From: Phoma sp. XZ068
Taxonomy: Eukaryota; Ascomycota; Dothideomycetes; Pleosporales; Didymellaceae
Assembly (NCBI GenBank): GCA_004835665.1
Contig: ML240445.1
Span: 496,001 to 560,000 of the forward strand
Length of the DNA: 64,000 nucleotides
Direction: 5' to 3'
Under the pieces are notes generated by a model. That model was not told the origin of the DNA. It saw nothing but the letters and a program-made list of their open reading frames with translations, and did not search any database. The number at the start of each line of letters is the position of its first letter. Positions within the stretch are counted from its first letter, which is position 1. Both the position numbers and the translations under genes were made by a program. Shown one piece after another: positions 1 to 10,600 of the stretch.

Positions 1-534
1 AGAAGGCGGAGTGTGATGGTGGAAGCGCGTGGTGGTTGTTGCGCACGGCTTGGGGCGGTCGCGACAGCTGTCTGGCGTTGGCGACGCGAAGTTCAAGGCT
101 CACGGTTGGCGCACGTTGAACAGGGGTCCATTAAGGTTTAGGTGCATGCGCCGATCACTAAAGTGGACTCGATTCTCACATGCCAAATGTGATCTCATTC
201 CTCACACACTGAGACTCTAGACTACTTTCTGATGTGTTCACGATCTCAGTCGGCGCTCGTTCGACATTCATCGTCTCTCTCTGATTGTTCTCAGCTCAAG
301 TCGCCATGATTCTAACGCCCATGTGTTGACAGGTTTGCTCGATAGCATCCAAGGCACGCACTTGATATGATACTATGTTACATCACCCGGTTTCCTGAGC
401 GTGCGATCTCCCTAGCGTGAGGGCATCCTCAAATGCATTTGTGCGCATGCCATCTTCTGCTCGCAACCATACCAAGGCTGTTCTGAAGTGGTGTCGATAG
501 TTATGGTAACGTGGTTTCTGGTAGTCATCACTAA
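1..534. other. Left-edge spacer, no gene seen
   Basis: I find no reading frame with recognisable protein character here. It lies downstream of the 3' end of the minus-strand zinc-finger gene, so it probably holds that gene's 3' UTR and flanking DNA. Confidence 0.5.
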
Positions 535-1412
535 TCACACCTTGATCTTCTTCCTCTTCTTGAATACCACAGCCGGTGCGGCCGGTGTATCTTCCTCCTG
601 CTTGATCGGCGCAGCAGCAGCATTCGCTTCTGCCTCTTCTGCTGTGGGTACATCGTGCAGTGCCTTTGTGTCGTCTTCGCCTTTCACCGGCTCTTCTGTT
701 TTGATGTTCGGCTCTTCCTTGACCTCTGGAGTCTTCTTCGCTCCTATCAGCGCTTCCAGGTCATCGTCATCATTGCCCTTGCTCCCAGGAAAGCTCTTGT
801 ATGTGTGGCCCCAGCCCTTCTTCTTTGTGATCAAGCCCTCTGCTGCAATCCGATCTTCCTCCGTCTCGTCGATCTTCCTCTTGTGCACGCCCTTATTTAA
901 CTGCTTCTCTTCGAATTGTCCCTTCTCGTTGACCTCCCCCACCAGTTTCTTCGTCACGACCTTCCAGTCTCCCGCCATACCCATATCTTGCCGTGCTTCC
1001 TCAGGCAGTGCAACACCCATAGCCGCTAGCTGTTCCCATTGTCTTTTTCTGTCCTCGACTGTCGCCTTCTTCTGTGGTTCCTTCTTTGTGAACGTAGCCT
1101 TGTCGCCTACGCCTGCTGCGACGGATGGGCCTGCGCCGCTTGCTCCTGGAACAAGGCCATTGAGGCGCGCAACCTCAGCTTTCGCTTGCGCTTGCTTGCG
1201 TGCTTCGATTTCTTGTTCGCGATGTAGGCCTTTGAGGGAGCGCCGGATGTTGCCTTGGTGGCGGCCAGTGGCCTCGTGCTGCTGCTTCTCGAATTTGGTG
1301 TCTTTGACGAAGACTTCGCAGTATTTGCACCAATACTTTGGCTAGAGACTGTTAGCTGCAAACAGACGAAAGCATACGCAACACTCACTGTCGACTTCCA
1401 GTATTCTGACAT
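535..1412 (-). CDS. U1-type (matrin/WBP4-like) zinc-finger protein, probable splicing-associated
   Basis: Two exons, 1389-1412 and 535-1341, are joined over a 47-nt intron (1342-1388) and give about 276 aa. Exon 1 encodes only MSEYWKST, and exon 2 continues with PKYWCKYCEVFV. The N-terminus (about residues 9-45) carries a U1-C/matrin-type zinc finger: Cys-x2-Cys, then the His pair of the QQHEATGRHQGN stretch. A basic, charged helix follows (HREQEIEARKQAQAKAEVARL). The rest is charged and low in complexity, ending in a lysine-rich tail (FKKRKKIKV) that looks like a nuclear signal. This layout matches the WBP4/FBP21 group, whose metazoan members sit in early spliceosomes, but I see no WW domain, so a splicing role is inferred. 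A 285-codon plus-strand frame over the same DNA is its antisense shadow. The gene diverges from the MAPEG gene 280 bp away. Confidence 0.85.
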
Positions 1413-1692
1413 CTTGTCTGCGCAGGTTGAAGATGACGCAGGCGCGAGAAAGATTGGAGATGCACGCTGCGGGAGCTAGGCAGAATCAGGCGGTGAGTGT
1501 GTAGGGCTGAATGCGGAGAAGGGCCTCGGCCTGCAGCTTCCCCGGACGATTGGAGCCTGAGGTCCCCCCTCGTCAACAGGGTGCTCTGGACTCCTTCACT
1601 ACCTTCCACACCTCTCACAGAACCTGCTTCTTCCAGACATACACTCACGTGAAGGGCAATTCACCACCGCTTCCAGAACCACCTCGACAAAC

Positions 1693-2193
1693 ATGGCTTC
1701 CGTCGCAGTAGGCCTCGACCGTACTAGGCTCTTGAAGCCGCTTATTGTATTGGCTGGGTGGACCTTCGTGCAGGAGGTGCGCTCGCAACATGGAGGAGGC
1801 TTGCCCGCACCATGGTGCTAACCCTCCACACAGGCATGGATGTACGCGACACGCCTCCCCGCCATCTCGAAGTACGGCGTCAACCTAGACGAGAAGACCG
1901 TCACCGGGGACATGGCGACCAAGATCCCCATTGAGATTCGTCGCATTGCCGACAACTACAACCACCTGCACGAGCAGCCGCAGGTGTTCTACGCAGTCGC
2001 CATCACGCTGACTCTGCTTGGCGACAATCACGAGTACACCTATCTCGCGGCCTGGGGTTACACAGGCGTGAGGATCTTGCACTCGCTCTTCCAGAGCTTG
2101 GTCAATAAGGTGCTCCCGAGGTTCTCCATCTTTGTGACCAGCTCGATTGTGCTTGCCGGTCTTACTGGCCGTGCTGCGACATTGCTCTTCTAA
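1693..2193 (+). CDS. MAPEG-family membrane protein
   Basis: Two exons, 1693-1776 and 1834-2193, are split by a 57-nt intron and give 147 aa. The first ATG (1693) follows an AAC context and opens with MASVAVGLDRTRLLKPLIV. The product has about four hydrophobic segments and the MAPEG signature region around residues 62-75 (RIADNYNHLHEQP), with the conserved Arg, Asn, Glu and Pro spacing. MAPEG proteins are small ER or microsomal enzymes of glutathione and eicosanoid metabolism. In fungi most are uncharacterised, possibly microsomal glutathione transferases, so the substrate is unknown. The length is normal for the family (about 140-160 aa). Confidence 0.88.
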
Positions 2194-3226
2194 GTGGAAA
2201 GCGAGGATTTGCTCGTTTGAAGTGTGGTCCAAGGATGAAGAAGCTGATCAAGTTGTAATGGCTGGTATTAAGCCAAGAATAGTGTAGGCGTTGAGGCGTA
2301 TATTGATCTTCAGGGATAATCTACGTTTCAGTCGGTCCATCTCTCAAGAACCTGGTTTGACTATCGTACACAAGGACCGTCGGAGTACCCGTTGCTTTAC
2401 TTTCGGACCGTATTGCCATAATGACTTGAAGTGGCAAGACCCCCGACCAACCCTCAACATTCTCTGATCCCACACATTCCCAGTAAACCAGTCTTCTCGG
2501 TGCTAATGTTGGCATGGCAGATGCAATACTAGGGTCAAGCAACAAGGCACAGATACTCTCACAATACTAGGTGCTTTCCCATTACGATCTACCATTCGTA
2601 TGCCTGCCTTGCTGTGCGAAACCTGACATGATGAGACACTGTTGAAGACCGAGAACTTTGCAACAATGAAGAATCGCAATCAATGCCTTAACCAATCTCG
2701 TGGCGTCCTCCTAGTACTGGTGGTCACGGCCCCGCACCGTAGTCTACCCTCCCCTCACCCCGCACCCGTTGAGACGATGGTTAGCTCCCGGTTGGACAAT
2801 GAGGTAGGAGTTGATCCACTTAGCGCACTGCTTTATACACTTTATCGTTGTCTTTCTGATTCAGGCAGTTTCAGCAAGTGGGACGGGTGGAGATGGCCGC
2901 AGTTATGGGATTGAGGAGGCATTAGCGCGTGGAGCCGCTCAGGGGGCGTGAAGTATGCTAAACGCCACTGCACTACCGTGTCGTCTGTGATTTGGTGCGT
3001 GCTTGCAGATAGGTGCATTCAGCCGCATGGAGGACCGAATAGGTAAAGCCAAAGATCAGAGTAATAGTATCCAAACACGTGTTTATACCAAATACAAATA
3101 GCGAATCTAGATCTATTATAGGTCTCTCCATGAGCCGACAGGTGTTTGGCTTTGAGGCGGGCCAGCTCAGTCTTCGTTCTTGACTCCCTTAACTCCAGAA
3201 ATGCACTCTTCCTTGGTTCCTCCCCT
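2194..3226. other. Spacer between convergent genes, nothing recognised
   Basis: This is the convergent space between the MAPEG gene (+) and the thioesterase gene (-). Only short frames occur (longest 90 codons at 2642-2914), with no recognisable domain, so both 3' UTRs probably lie here. Confidence 0.45.
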
Positions 3227-4254
3227 CTAGACAACAACCCTCTTTAGCTGCGCTGCCTGCCTTGGCTCGATGAACAACGCCTCAGCCTCTGTCAACACGA
3301 CTGGCTTCTCGTCCTCAGTCTTGGGCAGTGTCTCCAGTCGCCCCTTAACCCAGGCCTTGCGTCCCTCAACCTTGGTTGTCTCTGCAACGAGCACCACGAT
3401 TTGGTTCGCCATGCACGGCGCCTTATATGTGATGTTCAAGCTCGCTGTGACACCGACCTTGTTCGGCAGCGCGGGGAAACAGCACCGTGCCAGCCCTTCG
3501 TCAAGCAGTGTGCCGAGCAGGCCGCCGTGAACAATGCCCGGGTGCCCGCAGAGCGCAGAGCCAAGGTACTGGATGGAAACGAACTTGCTGCCGTCTGCGG
3601 TGCTGAACTGCAGAGGGGGGACTGCAATCTTGTCTGCGCCCAGGAGCGTTCCGCCCGTCAAGTTCTGTGCGCGCAGTTGCTCCGGGATCTTAAGGTGTGG
3701 GCGCGAGGCAATATATGTCTCGTCATCGAGCAGGCTCTTTGTGAAAGGGTGGGTGAAGATGTTCTTCTCGATCTCGGCGACCTCAGCGGTGGATGGTGTG
3801 AAGAGCGTGAGTGTCTCCTCGTCGCTGGGTGGGTTGGCGATCGCGCGGATCGATTCTATCGCGGGGGCGCCGGCCATTGTGAAGCCTGCTGCGAATGTGA
3901 AGAGAGTAAGGGCGATGGCGATAGGGATCCGTATGGAGAGGGGTCGCTTGTTGGCGGCGGGCGGTGTTGGGATTTGAGTGTTGGTTTGGGTTTCTGAAGC
4001 TGGGGGGTGTTAGCAATGTACTCGCAATTGAACAGTGACCTCGGTGTAGGGACCGCTCTAAAGGAGGACTGTTGTAAGTACTTACCGACACTGCTCTGAT
4101 ACCGGATCTGCCCTACGCGTTTTGGGGATGTCTCTTTTATACATTTGGCACCCCCACGGCCGAACTCGCCCCGTAAAGGCGGAAGCGCAAATCTGCCACG
4201 CGCAATCCCGAGTCCCACATGTCTCGATACGGCGAACCTTGCGGCGATATACAT
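3227..4254 (-). CDS. Hotdog-fold (PaaI/THEM4-like) thioesterase with mitochondrial-type leader
   Basis: Two exons, 4086-4254 and 3227-3999, are joined over an 86-nt intron (4000-4085) and give 313 aa. A shorter model starting at the internal ATG at 3877 would give only the 216-aa core. The reading frame stays open upstream of that ATG to an AG acceptor, and a GTAAGT donor at 4085 joins in frame to a leader opening MYIAARFAVSRHVG. The leader is Arg-rich and poor in acidic residues, like a mitochondrial presequence. A hydrophobic stretch follows (about residues 80-100, IPIAIALTLFTFAAGF). The core has the hotdog motif GHPGIVHGGLLGTLLDEGLA, with the HGG and the acidic residue of the active-site helix. 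The likely role is acyl-CoA hydrolysis at a mitochondrial membrane, inferred from the family. Confidence 0.82.
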
Positions 4255-5113
4255 GGCTACGTGCGCCTAGAAGAAAATTGCCGGCCGCTAGCAGTGTTGC
4301 GTGTTGAGTCGGTGAGCGGCTCTGCGACTGTTAGAAGGCGCTCGGGGCCCCGACTCCGATTGCCGAGGCTCAAAGCAGTGGCTTGGTTGGAGAGAAGGGT
4401 TCAGTTAGCATTTTCCAGCCAAGATGCTGAGTTTCAAAACTAGGAGGGTGGCTCGGCCGATACGTAAGATGGATCTGTCTCAAGATGACATTCATGCGCA
4501 CGTCGTCCGTCCGTTTATCTTGGCTTCAGACACATACTCATCGCGATCTATCAGCACCACGGAGCAAGGACATGATAATACGAAGAGCAAAACCATTTGA
4601 TCAACACGGCTTCATCATTACTATTGTTCGTCCATCTTGGACGCATTGCTGCAACACAAGGCAGCATCTACTAGCTACATACAGAGAATCTGCCTTCCCT
4701 CTTGCGACGCCTTCAACTCTCGGACAAGGAAATGTGTACTCATATGCACAGGTAAATAGAATGCAGTTCAAGCAAACAAGAAGAGAAGGACACTGTGGTC
4801 AACGAGAGACGAGAAAATATGGAGAATATTTACAGATACGGTGGTGTGCCGGTGGTAGGTAAGGTGGTTTGACGCAAGAGGGTACTGCGTCGGGTATCTG
4901 TGTGACCAGTTGGATGGTCGTGAAGCGTGAGCTTCGATGGCGCAAGAAAGTCAAATGAAAGCAGACGCCCGGCGCTAAGAATGCATGCTCGATCAATGAA
5001 GAGAACAGCTGGCTGTATAAGCAATAGGAGAACCGTCGCTGACTGATGGTAATGCTTTTCCGGAACCGTTTGTGTATATGCGTTGTAGGACAGATGATTG
5101 TATGGTGCCAGTT
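4255..5113. other. Spacer, nothing recognised
   Basis: This lies between the thioesterase promoter and the kelch gene's 3' end. The longest frame (4485-4862 +, 125 codons) has no domain or coding character that I recognise. Confidence 0.45.
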
Positions 5114-7621
5114 TTAACGGCTTGCACCCGCCCCCAAGTTCAGCCATGACATGTTGTCACCCTCTTTTTTGCTTGGAGGATTCGGTCCGCCAGGTGCGCC
5201 TCCTGGGAACATCGTTACTGTGCTCTCATGGCCTATGCGTGGAACACCTGGGTGAAACGAATTGAGTGTTGGACTCGGCATTGTTTCAATCTGTGCTGAA
5301 TGAGGTTGATGTGGGCCTGGGAAGACTGTGACTGTGCTCTCGCGGTCCTGTGGGGTCAGACCTAGACGAGGCGGTACAGGATACATGGAGCTGAACTTGC
5401 TCATAGGCATATCCTCAGCTGGTGCAGCTGGTACAGCTGGTGCTTGCCCTGAAGGAAACATTGTGAATGTGCTACCCCGAGCATCGGGGAGATCAAGTGA
5501 GTGCTTCCCTTGGCCAGGGTAGAAGGAGCTGAAGTTACTCTTTGGGTAGAAAGAGTTGCCGTCATCGGGATAGTATGAGCTGGTACCATCAAACTTGTGG
5601 TTGTTGCTCGGCTCGATGATCATGCTGCCGGTGTACGCACTGCTAGGCGGCCGACCGTCATCACCGACTGGTGTCCAGGTATCCACGGGATTATGGAAGT
5701 AGTGCTCCTCGTCGTGGCTAAGCCCAGATCTTGAACTGCCATTCGAATTGGCACGGCCAAGCTCGGCCTGCATGGGCTGGTGCGGAAGAGACTGGCTTTG
5801 GATGCTGCCAAGTGTTGGACTTCCACTGGCTACTCGGCTGAGACGCTGGCCATCGAACTTGGGAATCTCAAGCGGAGGAACATATGTCGAAGGATGTTGG
5901 CTCGCCATCCGTGAGTTGGTGTAGTTTGACTGGCTCATCATGCTACTTCTGTCCGATGCAAATGTAGATCGATTGTCGTTGTTGGCTGGCATAGCCAGGT
6001 TGGTAGCTTCGTTATTAGCGAAATATCGACTCCATCCAGAGCTTCTACTTCGGCCGTTGTTGGCTTTGTTTGCTAGTGGGTTACGTCCAGAATTCTGTCG
6101 TATCATCTTCTCTTGGACTGGCTCAGGCTTCAAATCGAATTTGGCAAGCTCATATGGTTCCTGCGAGTAGGCAAGTGGACTAGGCTTCTTGACAAGGCCT
6201 GCCGTGCTGGCGTCGCTTGCCATATTCTTCTTGTGCCCATTGCCTCCTCGGCCTTGAATAATGGCCAGCGATGTAGTGGAGTCATTGCCTTGTGGAAGAT
6301 TATAGGTTGCAACCGATCCGCCAGCCTCCTTCATGAAGTCTGCGCCACGGTCGGCAAAGCTGAGACGGTCCTTCTCACGCTCTACATATCCAGTTTGCTG
6401 TGCCTTCTTGACCTTGTTCTTCCTGTACTTCAGGCAGAATAGGATGAAAATCAGGATCGCAGCAATACCGAAAATGGTACCAAGTGTCGCACCAAGAACT
6501 GTCAGCATCTTGGACTTGTTGTCAGGCGGCGTGGCCGATGCGGCTACTGAGCCTGTGGCAGAAGCGCTAGGAGACGCAATCAGTGAACCTGTCGCTGTGG
6601 GGCGACTGCTCGAAATCGATGATGTCTCTGAAGTAGACAATACTTGTTGTCCACCGAAAAAGGTCGTCGCGTTGACCCATGCGTTCTGCTTCGCATTGAA
6701 GAGGCACAACGGGTCTTGCGCATTGCCTCCGAGAGCAACAGTCATTCCATCGTCGCCTTGTGCGAGGGAGAAACTGGATCGTGTGTATGGCGGAGCAGCA
6801 GTTGCGTTGTAGGTCGGCCAGTCGGCAATGGTGTTTCGTTTTGCCTTGTCACCAACGGTCGTACCAGTCTTAGCAACAATGCCACCGGCACCCAGGAGTA
6901 CGATTCGATCGACCTTGTTGGGCGAGACTCCCATGTCGAACTTCTGCAGGACCTTGCTTCCATCTGTCCCGATAACAACAGTGCACTGGACCGAATCTTG
7001 GTTGACGATGGCAGAATCCAGTGAGACACCCAAGTTCTCCCATCCTTTTTGTTCGCTAAATGTCCAAGCAGCGGCATTTGATGAACCACCTCCAATCATC
7101 AGTGCGGAGGTCGTATCCCATGCCATAAGCATAGGCTTAACAGATGGGGGTACGCCGTTGGACGGGAAACTCTGCACGGCGAACGGTGCCTTTGTAGAGA
7201 ACAAAAAGGTCTCTGGTGAGGGGCCCATATCCCCTTGCTTTTGCGAGCCCGAGTAGACAAGAATCTTGTCTGATCCAGCAAGATAGGTCGCGCCGTGATT
7301 TTGTCGGTTTTGTGTGTTCCAGCTTTCCGATCGCTGCCAATCCCATTTCTTTGTCGAAAACGTGTAGTGCATCAATCCAGGGAAATTCCAGTCTGCAGCG
7401 GTTGCGTTTGGAGAACCTCCAACAACGTAAAGTCTGTCCGATGTCCGGACACACTGTGCGCCCGTCAACGAGATATCCATTGGTAGCTTCTCCCATTTTG
7501 CTCCTTCTTTCAATGCCAGCGACTGGAATCCAGCGGATGAGTATGCGTAAAGCGTGTTATCATATACGACCGAGCAATGCCCGGTAAGGTCATACACGGG
7601 TTCTGGGTGGCCGTCTTTCAT
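5114..7621 (-). CDS. Kelch-repeat protein with one transmembrane segment and long tail
   Basis: A single exon gives 835 aa. Residues 1 to about 330 form a kelch-like beta-propeller: repeated hydrophobic strands, and motifs such as LYVVGGSPN, LVYSGSQK, LMIGGGSSN and VALGGNAQ. A Ser/Thr-rich stalk follows, then one transmembrane segment (about residues 372-395, VLGATLGTIFGIAAILIFIL) with a basic stop-transfer (KYRKNKVKK), and a roughly 430-aa Ser/Pro/Asn-rich tail with repeated STVT(V/M)FPG motifs. I see no signal peptide: the frame meets a stop shortly upstream, and the start MKDGHPEPVYDLTGHCS resembles relatives I recall. From memory, this fungal family is often mislabelled as splicing factor CLF1; it has no HAT repeats and is not CLF1. 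The molecular function is unknown; adhesion or signalling at a membrane is a guess. Confidence 0.85.
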   Translation of the reverse strand: MKDGHPEPVYDLTGHCSVVYDNTLYAYSSAGFQSLALKEGAKWEKLPMDISLTGAQCVRTSDRLYVVGGSPNATAADWNFPGLMHYTFSTKKWDWQRSESWNTQNRQNHGATYLAGSDKILVYSGSQKQGDMGPSPETFLFSTKAPFAVQSFPSNGVPPSVKPMLMAWDTTSALMIGGGSSNAAAWTFSEQKGWENLGVSLDSAIVNQDSVQCTVVIGTDGSKVLQKFDMGVSPNKVDRIVLLGAGGIVAKTGTTVGDKAKRNTIADWPTYNATAAPPYTRSSFSLAQGDDGMTVALGGNAQDPLCLFNAKQNAWVNATTFFGGQQVLSTSETSSISSSRPTATGSLIASPSASATGSVAASATPPDNKSKMLTVLGATLGTIFGIAAILIFILFCLKYRKNKVKKAQQTGYVEREKDRLSFADRGADFMKEAGGSVATYNLPQGNDSTTSLAIIQGRGGNGHKKNMASDASTAGLVKKPSPLAYSQEPYELAKFDLKPEPVQEKMIRQNSGRNPLANKANNGRSRSSGWSRYFANNEATNLAMPANNDNRSTFASDRSSMMSQSNYTNSRMASQHPSTYVPPLEIPKFDGQRLSRVASGSPTLGSIQSQSLPHQPMQAELGRANSNGSSRSGLSHDEEHYFHNPVDTWTPVGDDGRPPSSAYTGSMIIEPSNNHKFDGTSSYYPDDGNSFYPKSNFSSFYPGQGKHSLDLPDARGSTFTMFPSGQAPAVPAAPAEDMPMSKFSSMYPVPPRLGLTPQDRESTVTVFPGPHQPHSAQIETMPSPTLNSFHPGVPRIGHESTVTMFPGGAPGGPNPPSKKEGDNMSWLNLGAGASR

Positions 7622-10600
7622 GTTGCAAGCGGTTGATTGGTGTACTCAAATGGTGGTAGGGTGAAAGTAAGGGACAAGGTCCTCAAGCACCAAGTCAAGA
7701 CACCAGCGATAGCGTACGATAACCGGCTAGTAGTCAAACAGGCTGCGCATATCGAGTGGAAGGATCAAGAAGTGGAAGGTGGCGTGGGTGTTGAGCATGC
7801 GTTAGCTGTGTGCAAGACAGCAGTAGGCAGGGCAGCAGGTCTCGTCGTGATCGGACCAAGCGATGGGGCGAGGGGGGTGGCAGCGTCGTCCTGAGTACCA
7901 GGTGCGTCGGTGGAGGCGAAGGTACGAGAAGAGAGACGGATCCGCGATGCTTTGATCGCGTCCGAGGGCCGTCAGCTAGGTAAGCTGCCGCAAGACGCAA
8001 CGTCAGTGTTGTTGACTCAAGCCGGATTGCGATGAACGTACTCGAATCGAAGACAGGTACCAGGAGAGAACGCGACAGTGACCTTCAAACGAACGTTGGG
8101 CCTGAGACAGGGCAGCTGAAAGAATGCACAGCGAGGGACGAGAGTACCCTCTGTCAAAGAGCGTACGTGTATACGTGTATACGAGCGAGTGATGTGCGAA
8201 AGGAGGGAAAGCAGCACAGCTCAACGGAGTGCGGTGGTATGCCGTCAAGATGAGGCTATTCAGGCTCTCGTCTGCAGCGGCTGGGGAAGAGACCTGAGCC
8301 TGAACGAGAACGAGGAGTCCGCAGAGGCCTCGCAAGGGGCCCGCGCTCATGGTCGTGCAAGGGTGGCTGCGGTCGGCATCCCTTCAAACGGGCTAGTCGG
8401 CGGACCATTCAGGGGCAAACAGTGAAACAACCCAATGAATGTCCGGCGCCCCCTGCCATGCCTGGCCTAACGTTTAGGTGCATGTCCTTGCCCTGCAGCA
8501 TCACACACCATCGACTGTCGGAACATCTTCCTGGGCCAGCTGTGCTGAAGGTGGTCTTGTTGGGCAGTTCAGCTGTCCGATCCACAGCGAGCTGCTTATG
8601 ACCTACGCAGTCATGGTGATGTTTTGATCTCGATGCATCCTTCGCTGGGTCGAATTCGTGTCCCATCATTCGTGAAACTCCGACACGAACGCGTGAGCAA
8701 GGATGTTTATCACCTTCCACTCCTTCCAAGAGTTCACGAATCAAGATAAGCTGGCTGACTCTCTGCTTGAACACGCAAACGCCTTGCCTCTACAGGTATG
8801 GAGCACAGTGGCATCTTGAACACAAAAGCACACTTGAAACCTTTTGCACGCACTTCGACGTGTTGCTGCTCGGCGGCGTCCGTCAGTGTGCGCGCAATTC
8901 GAGCCGAACGATGCACCCAAGTGGAGTGCTGGCGAACGCTCCCTTGATCCGATCTGGTGCCCTCTGACCCTCAAGGCCAGGTGCTCGTTTCCTTTGTTGC
9001 ACAGCGAGTCGCTCTTGCTGGCAGTCGTCAATTGCTGTCACACTCGCAATCACACGGCGTTCCAAGCGATTCGTGGATGGCGAACCGATGGCATGATATG
9101 GTAATGTCGAGGCGCGCGCTCAGACGGCGGGCGCTGGTGATGGGTGGAGCGCGGAGTCTGCGACCAGTCCTTAGGTTGGACGACCAACGCTGGTAGGTCC
9201 AACCGCCCGCAATTAGGTGGGCTGAACGCAACTGCCACTCCAGTCAGCCTTCCTTCACGATCTTCAGCGTCATCTCGCCTCTTGTAAATTGCGATGATCA
9301 GCTTTCACGACACTATCAGCCGTCGACCAAAGGACTGATGCGTCCAAAATTAACCCTGACACGAGCCACCACCCATGCCACAACCGTATCGGACCCAACG
9401 CAATACGGCTTCGTTGGCGACTCGCCTTGCGGCAGCCCTCCGTCCCGGACGGTCAGTATTGAGATTAGTCTAGCAGCATACGAGAAGGCGGTGACTTCCT
9501 CAATGCATGGGCGACATGGCGAAATGGCCACAACAGCTCGTCAATTTGAGGCGCGGCAGCCCAGGTCCCGCCTGAAGAGCATGGAACCCTTCCTTCGAGA
9601 CCCTTCGTCAACGGGCAACATGCTGGAGAAGCCATATAACGCTACCCTAAGAACAGCTTGCCGTGATGTGGTTGACATCCGCCGAGTTCCTAAACTCTGT
9701 TCTCCTCACGCTTGTGAGATTGACGTCGACGTGTTCAAACTGATCGCTGCGAGTGTTTGTTTCCTTCCACAGTCTAATTGTCAGTCCACAATTGTGAGAC
9801 GTGGAAGATTACCCAACCCACCTGTTCCTTATGCAGTCTGATCGTTTCCTCACTACTTCCCGCGGCTCCGGCTACAACAAGGATAAGCTTCCCGTTTAGC
9901 GTTTCATTTCATTGTCACTCCCGCAATCATCATGCGTTCGTTGACGCTTCCATCTGGGGAACTACGTGGAACGCTGCAATTGCGCAGTCGGCGCGATCAC
10001 ATTTACCAAGAAGCACATCATGTGCAAGCGTGAACCTACAGTTCGGGACAGCATGAGTACCAGACAAAGGGGAATTGTAATGAAATTACTGCAGAAGATC
10101 ACCTCACACACTGCCCACACTAGCAACACTGACCACGGGTGACCTCATAGACTGCACAACCGCTCGAATGTGATTTCGCTGCCTTTACTTCTGCAAAAGA
10201 GCAGTCAACGGTACTTGCATAGAATGGTCTTGTACAGCCCTCTTTCCTAATCAACAAGATCCTGAAGTAGTAATAACCTCGCCTGCGATCTCCAAAATTG
10301 CTGGTCACTATACAGTTTTGGCACCCATTTGTGATAATCACAATCTAAGCACTCTTGTTCGCCTCGGTACTTGCCTGTATCTGCCTCGTCATCGCCCTCG
10401 CACCTCATTGTCCAACCTACATCCCTATATCCTATCCTTCCACCTCTTCGTCTCTAATTTCGCAGACCTAAATACCAGGCCGTCACTCGCCAGTCATATC
10501 CGCAGCTTGCGAGTAATCATGGGAAGACGCATCGTTGATTCATCGCTTTAGATTGGCGCAAGCTGTAGTTTATCATAGCACGGCTTTTGTGTCTGAATTG

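Noticed and set aside
488..1345. 285-codon plus-strand frame rich in Ser/Phe/Cys
   Set aside because: It is the antisense of the U1-type zinc-finger gene, whose minus-strand exons give a clear domain.
8003..8350. 115-codon minus-strand ORF with hydrophobic start, thought to be a signal-peptide exon of the kelch gene
   Set aside because: No GT donor and AG acceptor joins it in frame to MKDGHPEP, and relatives I recall start as the long ORF does.
9338..9841. 167-codon plus-strand ORF with ATG
   Set aside because: No recognisable motif, signal peptide or neighbouring exon. A frame of this length is expected by chance in 4.5 kb of non-AT-rich DNA.
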